From Nocardioides luti (GTDB taxonomy: Bacteria; Actinomycetota; Actinomycetes; Propionibacteriales; Nocardioidaceae), in the NCBI RefSeq assembly GCF_014212315.1, contig NZ_JACKXE010000001.1, positions 1,302,001 through 1,366,000 on the forward strand: 64,000 nt of DNA. The letters run 5' to 3'. This document shows, one piece after another, positions 17,620 to 25,288 of the stretch. The notes under the pieces were generated by a model that saw only the letters and a program-made list of their open reading frames with translations, did no database searches and was not told the DNA's origin. Made by a program: the position numbers and the translations under genes. Positions within the stretch are counted from its first letter, which is position 1, and each line of letters starts with the position of its first letter.

Positions 17620-19311
17620 TCAGCGGCCGCCGGCGAGCAGGGTCTCGAGCACCAGGTCGGGGTGGTCGCGCTCGACGACGCTGATCCGCCAGGCGTCGGG
17701 CGCCAGCACCATCAGCGTGCCGTCGGCGCGGGAGAGCACCTCGAGACCGCGGATCGCCTCGAGCGCCGGCGCGGAGGCGGCGTCGGTGCGCCGGGCCTGC
17801 GTGTAGGACAGCCGCTCGAGGCGGATCGGCGCGCCGAACTCGCTCTCCATGCGAGCCTCGGCGACCTCGAACTGCATCGGGCCGACGGCGGCGAGCACCG
17901 GCATCTGGTTGCCGCGCAGGTCGGAGCGGAGCACCTGGACGACACCCTCGCTGTCGAGCTGCTCCATGCCGCGCCGGAACTGCTTGAAGCGGCCGGCGTC
18001 CTTCGAGCTCGCGACCGCGAAGTGCTCGGGGGCGAAGGTCGCGATCGGGGGGAACGAGACCGGCTCGTCGAGGAAGATCGTGTCGCCGACGGTCAGGGCG
18101 TTGGCGTTGACCAGGCCGATGATGTCGCCGGGGTAGGCCTGGTCGAGCACCGCGCGCTCGCGGCCGAAGAGCGCCTGGGCGTACTTCGTCGCGAACGGCC
18201 GGCCGGTCTGGGCGTGCGTCGCGACCATGCCGCGCTCGAAGACGCCCGAGCAGACCCGGGCGAAGGCGACCCGGTCGCGGTGGTTCGTGTCCATGCCGGC
18301 CTGCACCTTGAAGACGAAGGCGCTGAACGGCGCGGCCACCTCGCGGACCTGCAGGTGCCGGCCGGTCTCGTCCTCCTCGCCCCACCCGAAGGCCGGGGGC
18401 GACGGGGCCAGCTCGACCAGGGTCTCGAGCAGCGCCGCCACCCCGAAGTTGGAGATCGCGGAGGCGAAGAGCACCGGGGTGGTGAACCCGCTCAGGAACA
18501 GCTCCTGGTCGTGGTCCGAGCCGTCCGAGGAGAGCAGCTCGGCCTCCTCGACGGCGGCGGTCCAGGCCTCGCCCTCGCGGGCGGCGGCGGCGTCGGCTCC
18601 CATCCGCTCCTCGGGGGCGCGGGTCGCGCCGCCGGCGGTGCGGGTGTAGGCGATGTACTCCCCCGTGCGCCGCTCCAGGACGCCCCGGAAGTCGCCGGCG
18701 ATGCCGACCGGCCAGGTCAGCGGCGTGGGCTGCAGCTCGATCTGGTTCTCGATCTCCTCGAGCAGCGTGAGCGCGTCGAGGCCGGGGCGGTCCCACTTGT
18801 TGATGACGGTGATGACCGGGATCCCGCGCGCCTTGCAGACGCGGAAGAGCTTGAGGGTCTGCGGCTCGAGGCCCTTGGCGGCGTCGATGAGCATGACGGC
18901 CGCGTCGACGGCTGACAGCACGCGGTAGGTGTCCTCGGAGAAGTCCGAGTGGCCGGGGGTGTCGACCAGGTTGATCACGTGCTCGCCGTACGCGAACTGC
19001 AGGGCGGCCGACGTGATCGAGATGCCGCGGGCCTTCTCCATCTCCATCCAGTCCGACACCGTCGAGCGGCGCCCGGCCTTGCCGTGCACCGCGCCGGCCT
19101 CGGTGATCACCTGCGCGTGCAGGGCGAGCGCCTCGGTGAGCGTCGACTTGCCGGCGTCGGGGTGGCTGATGACGGCGAAGGTACGCCGGCGCGCGGCCTC
19201 GCGGGTCACCTCGGACGCGCGACGGCCGTCGGCGGCGCTCGGGGAGTCGGTGGTGCTCTCGGCGGGCGTCGCGGCGGGGCTCTCGGCGGGGCTCTCGGTG
19301 GAGGAGGTCAC
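17620..19311 (-). CDS. prfC: Peptide chain release factor 3 (RF3)
   Basis: This is a 563-residue GTPase that recycles RF1/RF2 from the ribosome after peptide release. The G motifs are present: SHPDAGKST (P-loop), DTPGHSDF (G3) and NKWD (G4). Domain II and the RF3-specific C-terminal domain follow (PVLAAVGPMQFEVAEARMESEFGAP). The first 33 residues form a Ser/Thr/Pro/Ala-rich extension (VTSSTESPAESPAATPAES...) not usual in RF3. The GTG at 19311 gives this extension; the true start could lie downstream, near VTREAARRRTF, which matches the normal RF3 N-terminus. Confidence 0.93.
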   Translation of the reverse strand: MTSSTESPAESPAATPAESTTDSPSAADGRRASEVTREAARRRTFAVISHPDAGKSTLTEALALHAQVITEAGAVHGKAGRRSTVSDWMEMEKARGISITSAALQFAYGEHVINLVDTPGHSDFSEDTYRVLSAVDAAVMLIDAAKGLEPQTLKLFRVCKARGIPVITVINKWDRPGLDALTLLEEIENQIELQPTPLTWPVGIAGDFRGVLERRTGEYIAYTRTAGGATRAPEERMGADAAAAREGEAWTAAVEEAELLSSDGSDHDQELFLSGFTTPVLFASAISNFGVAALLETLVELAPSPPAFGWGEEDETGRHLQVREVAAPFSAFVFKVQAGMDTNHRDRVAFARVCSGVFERGMVATHAQTGRPFATKYAQALFGRERAVLDQAYPGDIIGLVNANALTVGDTIFLDEPVSFPPIATFAPEHFAVASSKDAGRFKQFRRGMEQLDSEGVVQVLRSDLRGNQMPVLAAVGPMQFEVAEARMESEFGAPIRLERLSYTQARRTDAASAPALEAIRGLEVLSRADGTLMVLAPDAWRISVVERDHPDLVLETLLAGGR

Positions 19312-19429
19312 GGGGTCCTGGGATCGGGGTGGTGGGGCGCCCGGCGGGGATCACGGGCAGGGCCCGAGTCTACGAGCAGATCGGCCGGGGAGCGTTGTCG
19401 GCGGCTCGTCCTGGCGTGCAGGCTGTCCG

Positions 19430-19615
19430 GATCCGCAGTCCCAGGGGCTGGCCGAGGGCAGCGACGGCTGGCAGTACGTCCCCGAGCTCGTCCCCGCCGC
19501 CGACGAGGCGCTGGTCCACAAGGCCTACCCGGACTCCTTCGAGGACACCACCCTCGAGTCCGTGCTCGCCGCGGCCGACGTGGACTTCGCCGCGCCGGCC
19601 GGGTCGGTGGGCTAG
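19430..19615 (+). pseudogene. Remnant of an isochorismatase-family cysteine hydrolase gene
   Basis: The plus-strand frame encodes GLAEGSDGWQYVPELVPAADEALVHKAYPDSFEDTTLESVLAAADVDFAAP and then stops. The first part is clearly the central segment of isochorismatase-family hydrolases (GS-x-GW-x-x-VPEL ... K-x-x-x-DSFEDT-x-LE-x-VLA). The strand carrying the catalytic cysteine, which should follow VLA, is absent. The sequence jumps to AADVDFA, which resembles the C-terminal end of such proteins, so an internal deletion is likely. The N-terminal catalytic Asp region is also missing. The stop TAG is shared in the CTAG with the stop of the opposite-strand gene at 19612. This fills the gap between prfC and that gene. 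Confidence 0.62.
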
Positions 19616-20964
19616 GGACCGATGCTGTACCTCGACCGTGGCGACAGGTAGTACGTCCGCCCCATCCGGCCGAGCGTGACGCTGCTGCCGGTCGCGGCGG
19701 CCACGGCGCCGTTGACCGTCACGTCGACCGGCTGCCGCCAGGTCACGTCGACGTCGTCGCTCACCCCGCCACGTCGGCCCACGCGGAACGACACCCCGGC
19801 CACCGCGGCGTGGTCGGCGCCCGGCCGGTGCCGGACGTAGGCGATCGCGCCGTGACCATTGGGGCTCATCGACAGGTCCATCGCCCGGCCGGTGCGGGCC
19901 GCGGGTGTCAGGGTGGTGCGCCACCTGAGGTCGTAGGCCTTCGGGGTCGCCCGGTCGGGCGCCCAGGTGGCGAACCACGCGCCGGCCGTGCGGCGGCCGT
20001 GGGCGGACTGCCACCCGAAGACCCCGACCCCTGCCCGGGTGATCGCCGCGGAGGAGTGCAGGACCTCCCGCTGCCAGCGCGGCGTCGTCCACTCCTGCGG
20101 CGCGGTCGCAGTGCCGGCCAGCAGGCGCACCCGGTGCGCGAGGCCGTGCAGCTCGCCGGTCGAGCGCGACTCGACGACGCTCGCGACGATCCGCCCGGCC
20201 GCGAGGTCGACCCCGGCCGGGTCGATGCCGCCGTCGGGGTACGCCTCGTCGAGGCGCTGGGTCCAGGTGCGGGTCGTCGCGTCGTAGGTCTGCAGGCGCA
20301 GCCGGCCGCCGAACCAGTAGCCCGGCTCGTCCTCGAAGCCGGCACCGCGCAGCGCCACGAGGTCACCGGCGTCGTTCACGGCGCCGACCAGCCGGTCGCC
20401 GTACGACCCCTGCTCGCGTCGCGCGAGGTCCCGCCAGCCCAGGTCCGCGTGGTAGGTCGTCAGGTGGTGCGGGCGGCCGTAGCCGCTGTTCGTGGTGAAC
20501 AGGACGTACTGACCGCGGGGCGAGTAGTCCAGCGACCCGAGCTCGCCCTCGGCCTGCACGTGCGACACCCAGCCGTCGTCGGCCGTCCACACGAGCTCCG
20601 CGAGCCGGGTCGGCGGGTCCTCGAGGTCGGTCCGCTTCTGGCACTCGACGGCCACCGCGAGGTTGCCCCGCGCGGTCGCGGCCTCGACCGGCCGGCAGTA
20701 CGCCGCGCCCGCCACCGACGTGATCGCGGTGCGCGGGCCGAGACCGGCTGCGGTGCGGCGCTGGTCGTAGACCGTCGCGTCGTGCGGGCCGCCGATGCTG
20801 ATCAGCGCGGTGGTGGTGCCGCTCAGCGCGACCGCGAGGGTGTTGCCCTGCGCCTCGCGCAGCGGACCCCACCGTTCGGCCGCCGCCCCGGCCGGCGCCG
20901 GCGCAGCCAGGGTCGAGGCGGCGAGGACGGTCAGGCACACGGTGGCCAGGCGGCGGTTCAGCAT
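19612..20964 (-). CDS. Secreted protein of unknown function, probable beta-propeller
   Basis: This is a 450-residue protein with a clear signal peptide (LNRRLATVCLTVLAASTLAAPAPAGAAA, cleavage near residue 29). The mature part has many short strand-like blocks (TTALISIGGPHDATVYDQR, RLAELVWTADDGWVSHVQAEGELGSLDYSPRGQYVLFTTNSGYG, GVGVFGWQSAHGRRTAGAWFATWAPD) that resemble propeller blades of exported actinobacterial proteins. No catalytic motif is visible. A GGGGGAGA ribosome site lies before the ATG. It ends at a CTAG shared with the pseudogene stop. Confidence 0.83.
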   Translation of the reverse strand: MLNRRLATVCLTVLAASTLAAPAPAGAAAERWGPLREAQGNTLAVALSGTTTALISIGGPHDATVYDQRRTAAGLGPRTAITSVAGAAYCRPVEAATARGNLAVAVECQKRTDLEDPPTRLAELVWTADDGWVSHVQAEGELGSLDYSPRGQYVLFTTNSGYGRPHHLTTYHADLGWRDLARREQGSYGDRLVGAVNDAGDLVALRGAGFEDEPGYWFGGRLRLQTYDATTRTWTQRLDEAYPDGGIDPAGVDLAAGRIVASVVESRSTGELHGLAHRVRLLAGTATAPQEWTTPRWQREVLHSSAAITRAGVGVFGWQSAHGRRTAGAWFATWAPDRATPKAYDLRWRTTLTPAARTGRAMDLSMSPNGHGAIAYVRHRPGADHAAVAGVSFRVGRRGGVSDDVDVTWRQPVDVTVNGAVAAATGSSVTLGRMGRTYYLSPRSRYSIGP

Positions 20965-21093
20965 CGGCGGTCTCCCCCGAGTCGTCGGTCGTGTCCGGGC
21001 CTCAGGGTAAGCCTCATGGCGTCCTCACAGGCGCGTCCGAGGGTCCTGCCAGTTCGCGCCGCGACGCTGTCCTCCCCGAACCCGAGGAGCACC

Positions 21094-21498
21094 GTGAGCG
21101 AGCACGACGAGACACGCCCCACCACCGTCCAGCCCCCCGTGGAGGGACCGGCCGGCCCTGCGGACGCACCCGCCGACACGACGTACGCCGCCGAGAGCGC
21201 CCCGGCGGCCACCTCCGCGCCCGAGAGCCGCTGGCGCCGCGCGGCCGCGCGCGTCCCCCGCGGCCGCGGCGTGCTCGCCGGCGTCGCGACCTTCGTCGGC
21301 GTGCTCGCCCTGCTGGGCAGCTTCGCCCTCGGCCGGGTCACGGCCGACGGCCACGACCAGCGCGGCGGTCGCGACGACCACGGCCAGCGCTTCGAGCCCA
21401 CCGCCGACCGCGACGGCGACGGCGTCGGCCCCGGTGGTGCGGCGCCGGGTGGCGTCGCCCCCGGCGGTGAGGGCGGCGGTCCGGAGGGCCACCGCTGA
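21094..21498 (+). CDS. Small single-pass membrane protein with Gly-rich tail
   Basis: This is a 134-residue protein from a GTG start with GAGGAG 6-11 nt upstream. The N-terminal half is hydrophilic and rich in Pro/Ala/Glu; one membrane helix (GVLAGVATFVGVLALLGSFALGRVTA) follows a basic Arg-rich stretch, so the N-terminus is probably cytoplasmic. The C-terminal tail is rich in Gly, Asp, His and Arg (GHDQRGGRDDHGQRF, GPGGAAPGGVAPGG) and probably disordered outside the cell. Function unknown. Confidence 0.75.
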   Translation: MSEHDETRPTTVQPPVEGPAGPADAPADTTYAAESAPAATSAPESRWRRAAARVPRGRGVLAGVATFVGVLALLGSFALGRVTADGHDQRGGRDDHGQRFEPTADRDGDGVGPGGAAPGGVAPGGEGGGPEGHR

Positions 21499-21531
21499 CC
21501 CCGAGGCGGCGTTCGTGTCTGAGCCGGTCCG

Positions 21532-21579
21532 GGACGTCATCGGTTCCGAGCGCGATAGCCCTCGGAACCGATGACGTCC
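21532..21579. repeat. Perfect 19-bp inverted repeat (long hairpin) without T-tract
   Basis: Left arm 21532-21550 (GGACGTCATCGGTTCCGAG) is the exact reverse complement of right arm 21561-21579, with a 10-nt loop (CGCGATAGCC). No run of T follows, so it is not a standard intrinsic terminator. It lies between two plus-strand genes (stop 21498, start 21642). The arm begins with GGACGTCAT, which recurs at 62905 and at the right edge. Confidence 0.9.
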
Positions 21580-21641
21580 TGCTCGGCTGATCATCAGCAC
21601 CCGGACGTCGATCGTCCGGGACCGGTCCTACAGTGCTGCGC

Positions 21642-22814
21642 ATGACAGGCACGGGGGCTGACTGGCGGACCATCGACGGCGTGACGACGGCATGGTTCGA
21701 CGCCGCGTCACTGACCGAGGGCGCGGCCCTGGCCGCACGCGTCCTGGAGGTCGCGCCGGACAGCGCGGTCGACCTGCGCACGACCGGCCTGCGCGTCCGG
21801 CTCGCGGCGGCGACGTACGCCGAGGCGGTCGCGGCAGCCGCCCGCGACCTCGGACTGCGGGCCGCCCCGGGCGCGCTGCAGCAGCTCGACGTCGTCCTGG
21901 AGTCGCCCGACCCGTCTGCGGTGACGCCGTTCTGGCAGGGCGTGCTCGACCACGTGCCGGCGGGTGACGACCTGGTCGACCCGCTGCGACGCCACCCGGA
22001 GCTGCGGATCCGTCCGTCGGACGAACCACGCCCGCTCCGGAACAGGATCCACCTCGACGTCGTGCGCCCGGCCGCGGTGGTCGAGCGACTGGGTCTCGGG
22101 GACGGCGCCGGGCCCTGGGAGGTCCGGCACGCCGACGCCGACGGCAACGAGGTCGACCTGGTGCCCGGCGACCCGCTCGGCGAGACCGGGGCGACGGCCG
22201 ACTGGCAGACGGTCTTCGGCTCGATGGCGTGCTACCGCACCACGTCCCCGGCGCAGCAGCGCGACCTGGCCGCGGCGGCGGCACGGCTGGCGGACGCCGC
22301 GGGCTTCCCGCTTCTGGTGGATCTCCGCCCCGGGCTCGTGGTCCTCGACAGCGGCAAGGACCTGGCGGACGCCGACGCCCACGGCCTGGACCTCGACTTC
22401 GCCGACCTCGCTGCCGACCTCCAGGCTGCCGCCCGTGACCTGGGGGCGACGGCGGATCCGGACCTGCCGCGCTTCGTCCAGGTCTTCCTCGACGCCGCCG
22501 ACGTCGAGGCGGTGCGCGCGTTCTGGCTCGCCGCGCTGGGCTACCTCCCCGACCGCCGCGACGGCGTCAGCGACATCGTCGACCCGCGCCGGCTCGACCC
22601 CGAGCTGGTGTTCCAGCAGCTCGACACGTCGGACACCGAGCGCCGTCGCCAGCGCAACCGCCTGCACGTCGAGCTCACCGTCCCCTCCGACGTCGCCGGG
22701 GCACGCGCAGACCGCGCGGTGGCGGCCGGCGGCCGCCTCCTCGACGACGCGGACGGCCGTTGGCGGGTCGCCGACCCCGAGGGCAACGAGCTGGTCGTCG
22801 TCGCTGGCTCCTGA
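21642..22814 (+). CDS. Tandem pterin-dehydratase-like / VOC (glyoxalase-fold) protein
   Basis: This 390-residue protein consists of two similar halves. Each begins with a segment resembling a pterin-4a-carbinolamine dehydratase fold (ADWRTIDGV...FDAASLTEGAALAARVLEVAPDSAVDLRTTGLRVRLAAAT; and ADWQTVFGSM...TTSPAQQRDLAAAAARLADAAGFPLLVDLRPGLVVLDS from about residue 186) and continues into a VOC domain (PSAVTPFWQGVLDH... and DVEAVRAFWLAALGYLPDR...). The His-His-Pro motif of active dehydratases is absent from both copies, so they are probably structural or regulatory. VOC metal ligands may remain (NRIHLDV, NRLHVEL, EGNELVVV). TACAGT sits 7 nt before the ATG, as in leaderless genes. Substrate unknown. 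Confidence 0.8.
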   Translation: MTGTGADWRTIDGVTTAWFDAASLTEGAALAARVLEVAPDSAVDLRTTGLRVRLAAATYAEAVAAAARDLGLRAAPGALQQLDVVLESPDPSAVTPFWQGVLDHVPAGDDLVDPLRRHPELRIRPSDEPRPLRNRIHLDVVRPAAVVERLGLGDGAGPWEVRHADADGNEVDLVPGDPLGETGATADWQTVFGSMACYRTTSPAQQRDLAAAAARLADAAGFPLLVDLRPGLVVLDSGKDLADADAHGLDLDFADLAADLQAAARDLGATADPDLPRFVQVFLDAADVEAVRAFWLAALGYLPDRRDGVSDIVDPRRLDPELVFQQLDTSDTERRRQRNRLHVELTVPSDVAGARADRAVAAGGRLLDDADGRWRVADPEGNELVVVAGS

Positions 22815-22835
22815 GCGCGACGGACCTACGCCCGG

Positions 22836-23669
22836 TCAGTCGGCCAGGAAGGCGAGCACCTCGGGCACGAACTTCTCGTGGTGCTGGAAGACGCCGCCGT
22901 GGCCCGAGTCGGGGTAGACGACGAGCTTCGCGTCCGGCAGCCGGCGGGCCATGTCGGCCGAGTGCTCGCTGGCGACCATGAGGTCGTGGTCGCCGTTGGC
23001 GACCAGGACGGGCACCGTGATCGCGGACAGGTCGTCGGGCGCATGGAGGCCCGCCGTGGTGATCGCGCGCAGCTGCGCCAGGGCCGCCTGCCGTGAGATC
23101 GGGCGGTCGCGGTCCTGGGTGCGCTCGCCCAGACGGGCGAAGTACTCCTCCGCCGCGGCCCTGCCCGCGCGGTCGCGCGGGAAGAAGAGGAAGTGGCGGG
23201 GGTCCTTGCGGGTCGCGAAGGCCTTGGCGTAGGCGCCTCCCACGATGAACGGCATCTTCCAGATGCCACCGCCGCCGCGCGGGCCGGTGCCGGCGAGCAC
23301 CATCCGACGCACCAGGTCGGGGGCCTGCAGCGCGACCATCTGGGCGACCGCGCCGCCCAGCGAGAACCCGAAGAGGTCCACCTGCTCGAGCCCGAGCGCC
23401 CTGATGAAGGCGATCGCGTCGGCCCCCATCCGCTCGATGTCGTGCGGGACGCGGGAGCCGGTCCCACCGACGCCGCGGTTGTCGAAGGCGATCACGCGGT
23501 GCTCCGCGGCGAGGCCGTCGACGATCGCCGGGTCCCAGTCGTTTAGGACGGCAGTGAAGTGGTGCAGGAGGACCACCGGTACGCCGGATCCTGCTCCGAG
23601 CTCGCGGTAGGCGAACGTCGTGCCGTCGATCGCGATGGTCGTGGTGGGCGTGTCGCGCCAGGTCGTCAT
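22836..23669 (-). CDS. Alpha/beta hydrolase
   Basis: This is a 277-residue alpha/beta hydrolase. The nucleophile elbow is GFSLGG (Ser near residue 102), with oxyanion-region HHFTAVLNDWDP, acid in ANGDHDLMV and histidine in DSGHGGVFQHHEKFV. Family members include peroxidases without cofactor, esterases and dehalogenases, so specificity is open. It lies 24 bp downstream of the SDR gene on the same strand and is probably co-transcribed with it under the control of the divergent TetR protein. Confidence 0.88.
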   Translation of the reverse strand: MTTWRDTPTTTIAIDGTTFAYRELGAGSGVPVVLLHHFTAVLNDWDPAIVDGLAAEHRVIAFDNRGVGGTGSRVPHDIERMGADAIAFIRALGLEQVDLFGFSLGGAVAQMVALQAPDLVRRMVLAGTGPRGGGGIWKMPFIVGGAYAKAFATRKDPRHFLFFPRDRAGRAAAEEYFARLGERTQDRDRPISRQAALAQLRAITTAGLHAPDDLSAITVPVLVANGDHDLMVASEHSADMARRLPDAKLVVYPDSGHGGVFQHHEKFVPEVLAFLAD

Positions 23670-23693
23670 GTCGGTTCCTTCGTGGGTGGTGGA

Positions 23694-24575
23694 TCAGGGG
23701 CGGGTGGGGGTGGGGCGGGTGGGGGTGGGGCGGGCGTCGAGGCGGGCGAGGACGTCGAGGACGCGGCGGTCGCCGGCGAAGCGGGCGTCGAGGGCCGGTC
23801 CGACCAGACCCCGCAGCGCCGAGACCGGACGCCACACCCCGGGACGCACGACCCGGGGCGAGCGGCGCTCGAGCCCGTCGGCGATGGCCGTCGCGGCGGC
23901 GGCCGGGCTGATCCGGGCGAGCATGGGCGCGGGCAGCGTCGCGAGCAGCGCGGTCACGACGTCGTCCTCGTCGACGCCGTGCCGGATCATCTCCGTCTCG
24001 ACGAGCGAGAAGTACGCCGTCAGCACCGTGACGCCGTGGTCGGCGAGCTCCACCCGGAGGCCGCGTCCGAGCTGCTCGACGGCGGCCTTGCTCATGGCGT
24101 AGGGGATGGTGCCCATCCCGTTGACGAAGGCGAAGACCGAGCTCATCAGCACGACCTGGCCCTCGTTCCGGATGACCTCGTCGAGCCCGGCGGCGACCGT
24201 GTTCACGACGCCCGTGACGTTGACGGCGAGCGTCGTCTCGACGTCCGCGACCGGCGTGTTGCGCAGGGTGGCCGCCGTCGCGAGCAGGCCGGCGTTCGCC
24301 ATCACGACGTCGACCCGACCGAAGCGCCCCACGGCCCGGGCGACCACCTCGTCGAGCGAGGACCGGTCGCGGACGTCGGCGACGCAGCCGAGGACCCGGT
24401 CGGCACCGAGGGCTTCCGCCCGCCGGGGCGTGCCGGGGTCGAGGTCCGCGACCACGAGGCGGGCGCCTCGCCGCAGCAGCTCGCGCCCGGTCGCGGCGCC
24501 GATCCCGCCGTTGCCGCCGGTGACGAGGACGACCTTGTCCGTGAGGTCGTAGGGACGACGTCGGCGTTCGGTCAT
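23694..24575 (-). CDS. Short-chain dehydrogenase/reductase (SDR)
   Basis: This is a protein of about 293 residues. The cofactor motif VVLVTGGNGGIGAATG (TGxxxGxG) is near the N-terminus, followed by NAG in MANAGLL, Ser in VVLMSSVFAF and catalytic YAMSK. It is a classical NAD(P)-dependent oxidoreductase; substrate unknown. The C-terminus is a repeated PTPTRP tail encoded by a duplicated 15-bp GC tract. The start at 24575 (MTERRRRPYD) is preferred; an ATG at 24611 would place the start inside the operator. It is divergent from a TetR gene and likely repressed by it. Confidence 0.88.
   Translation of the reverse strand: MTERRRRPYDLTDKVVLVTGGNGGIGAATGRELLRRGARLVVADLDPGTPRRAEALGADRVLGCVADVRDRSSLDEVVARAVGRFGRVDVVMANAGLLATAATLRNTPVADVETTLAVNVTGVVNTVAAGLDEVIRNEGQVVLMSSVFAFVNGMGTIPYAMSKAAVEQLGRGLRVELADHGVTVLTAYFSLVETEMIRHGVDEDDVVTALLATLPAPMLARISPAAAATAIADGLERRSPRVVRPGVWRPVSALRGLVGPALDARFAGDRRVLDVLARLDARPTPTRPTPTRP
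23697..23734 (+). repeat. G-rich direct repeat with G-quadruplex potential
   Basis: The plus strand has seven runs of three to five G (GGGG-C-GGG-T-GGGGG-T-GGGG and so on). A 15-bp unit CGGGTGGGGGTGGGG is repeated exactly at 23701-23715 and 23716-23730. On the minus strand this encodes the repeated Pro-Thr-Pro-Thr-Arg tail of the SDR protein. It lies at the junction with the next gene of the operon. G-quadruplex formation on the template strand is inferred from the G-run pattern. Confidence 0.7.
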
Positions 24576-24608
24576 GGGGACTCCCGGGTTCGTGGTGAGC
24601 ATTACGGT

Positions 24609-24634
24609 CATACTATTATGATCATACTGTTATG
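24609..24634. promoter_or_regulatory. Tandem TetR-type operator in an AT-rich divergent promoter
   Basis: Two near-identical 12-mers, CATACTATTATG (24609-24620) and CATACTGTTATG (24623-24634), lie 14 bp apart start to start, joined through a TATGATCATA palindrome. They sit between the divergent SDR and TetR starts in an AT-rich island that stands out sharply from the GC-rich surroundings. TATGAT (24631-24636) can serve as a -10 for the TetR gene. Probable operator for the adjacent TetR protein, covering both promoters. Confidence 0.78.
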
Positions 24635-24667
24635 ATGGGCGCAAGCACGCCGACGAGAGGAACGCCG

Positions 24668-25288
24668 ATGGCCAGGTACGCGCCCGACCACAAGGACCAG
24701 ACCCGACAGCGGATGGTCGAGACCTCCGCGCGCCGGTTCAAGCGCGACGGCTTCGACGGCTCGGGCATCGCCACGCTCGTGGCCGACGCCGGACTGACCA
24801 ACGGCGCCTTCTACGGCCACTTCGCCTCCAAGCACGACCTGATCGCCACCGTCGTCGCCGAGCAGCTCGCGGCGCAGGTCGCGCGGGTCGAGACACTGCC
24901 CCTCGGTCTCGCCTCGGTCGAGGTCGTCGTCGACGAGTACCTCTCCCCCGGGCACCGCGACGACCCCGGCGAGGGCTGCCCCTCGGCCGCGCTGCTCGAC
25001 GAGATCACCCGGCAGGAGCCGGCCGCGCGGCAGGCCTACACGGACGGCGCCCGGGCACTGATCGACGCGATCGCCCGGCACCTCGCGGCCGACGACGTCC
25101 CGCAGGCCCGGGACCGCGCGATCGGGCTCTACAGCCTCCTGATCGCCTCGCTCCAGCTCGCCCGCGCCGTCACCGACCTCGACCTGTCGGACCAGGTCCT
25201 TGCCTCCGCCCGCGACAACGCGATGCGGATCGTCACCGGCCCGGCCCCGACCTCCGGCACGCCCTCCTCGTCGCGGGCCGCGTCGTGA
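24668..25288 (+). CDS. TetR-family regulator
   Basis: This is a 206-residue protein. The DNA-binding helix-turn-helix is clear: RFKRDGFDGSGIATLVADAGLTNGAFYGHFASKHDLIATVV, about residues 18-58. The remainder is helical, with a pattern (EGCPSAALLDEITRQEPAARQAYTDGARALIDAIA) seen in the TetR C-terminal domain of YcdC/NemR-like members. The start at 24668 has GAGAGG a few bases upstream. It should bind the tandem site at 24609-24634 and control the SDR/hydrolase pair and its own operon with the downstream oxidoreductase, whose start overlaps its stop (GTGA). Confidence 0.9.
   Translation: MARYAPDHKDQTRQRMVETSARRFKRDGFDGSGIATLVADAGLTNGAFYGHFASKHDLIATVVAEQLAAQVARVETLPLGLASVEVVVDEYLSPGHRDDPGEGCPSAALLDEITRQEPAARQAYTDGARALIDAIARHLAADDVPQARDRAIGLYSLLIASLQLARAVTDLDLSDQVLASARDNAMRIVTGPAPTSGTPSSSRAAS

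Noticed and set aside
23697..23734. CRISPR-like or satellite array
   Set aside because: Only two adjacent 15-bp copies, inside a coding region, without spacers.
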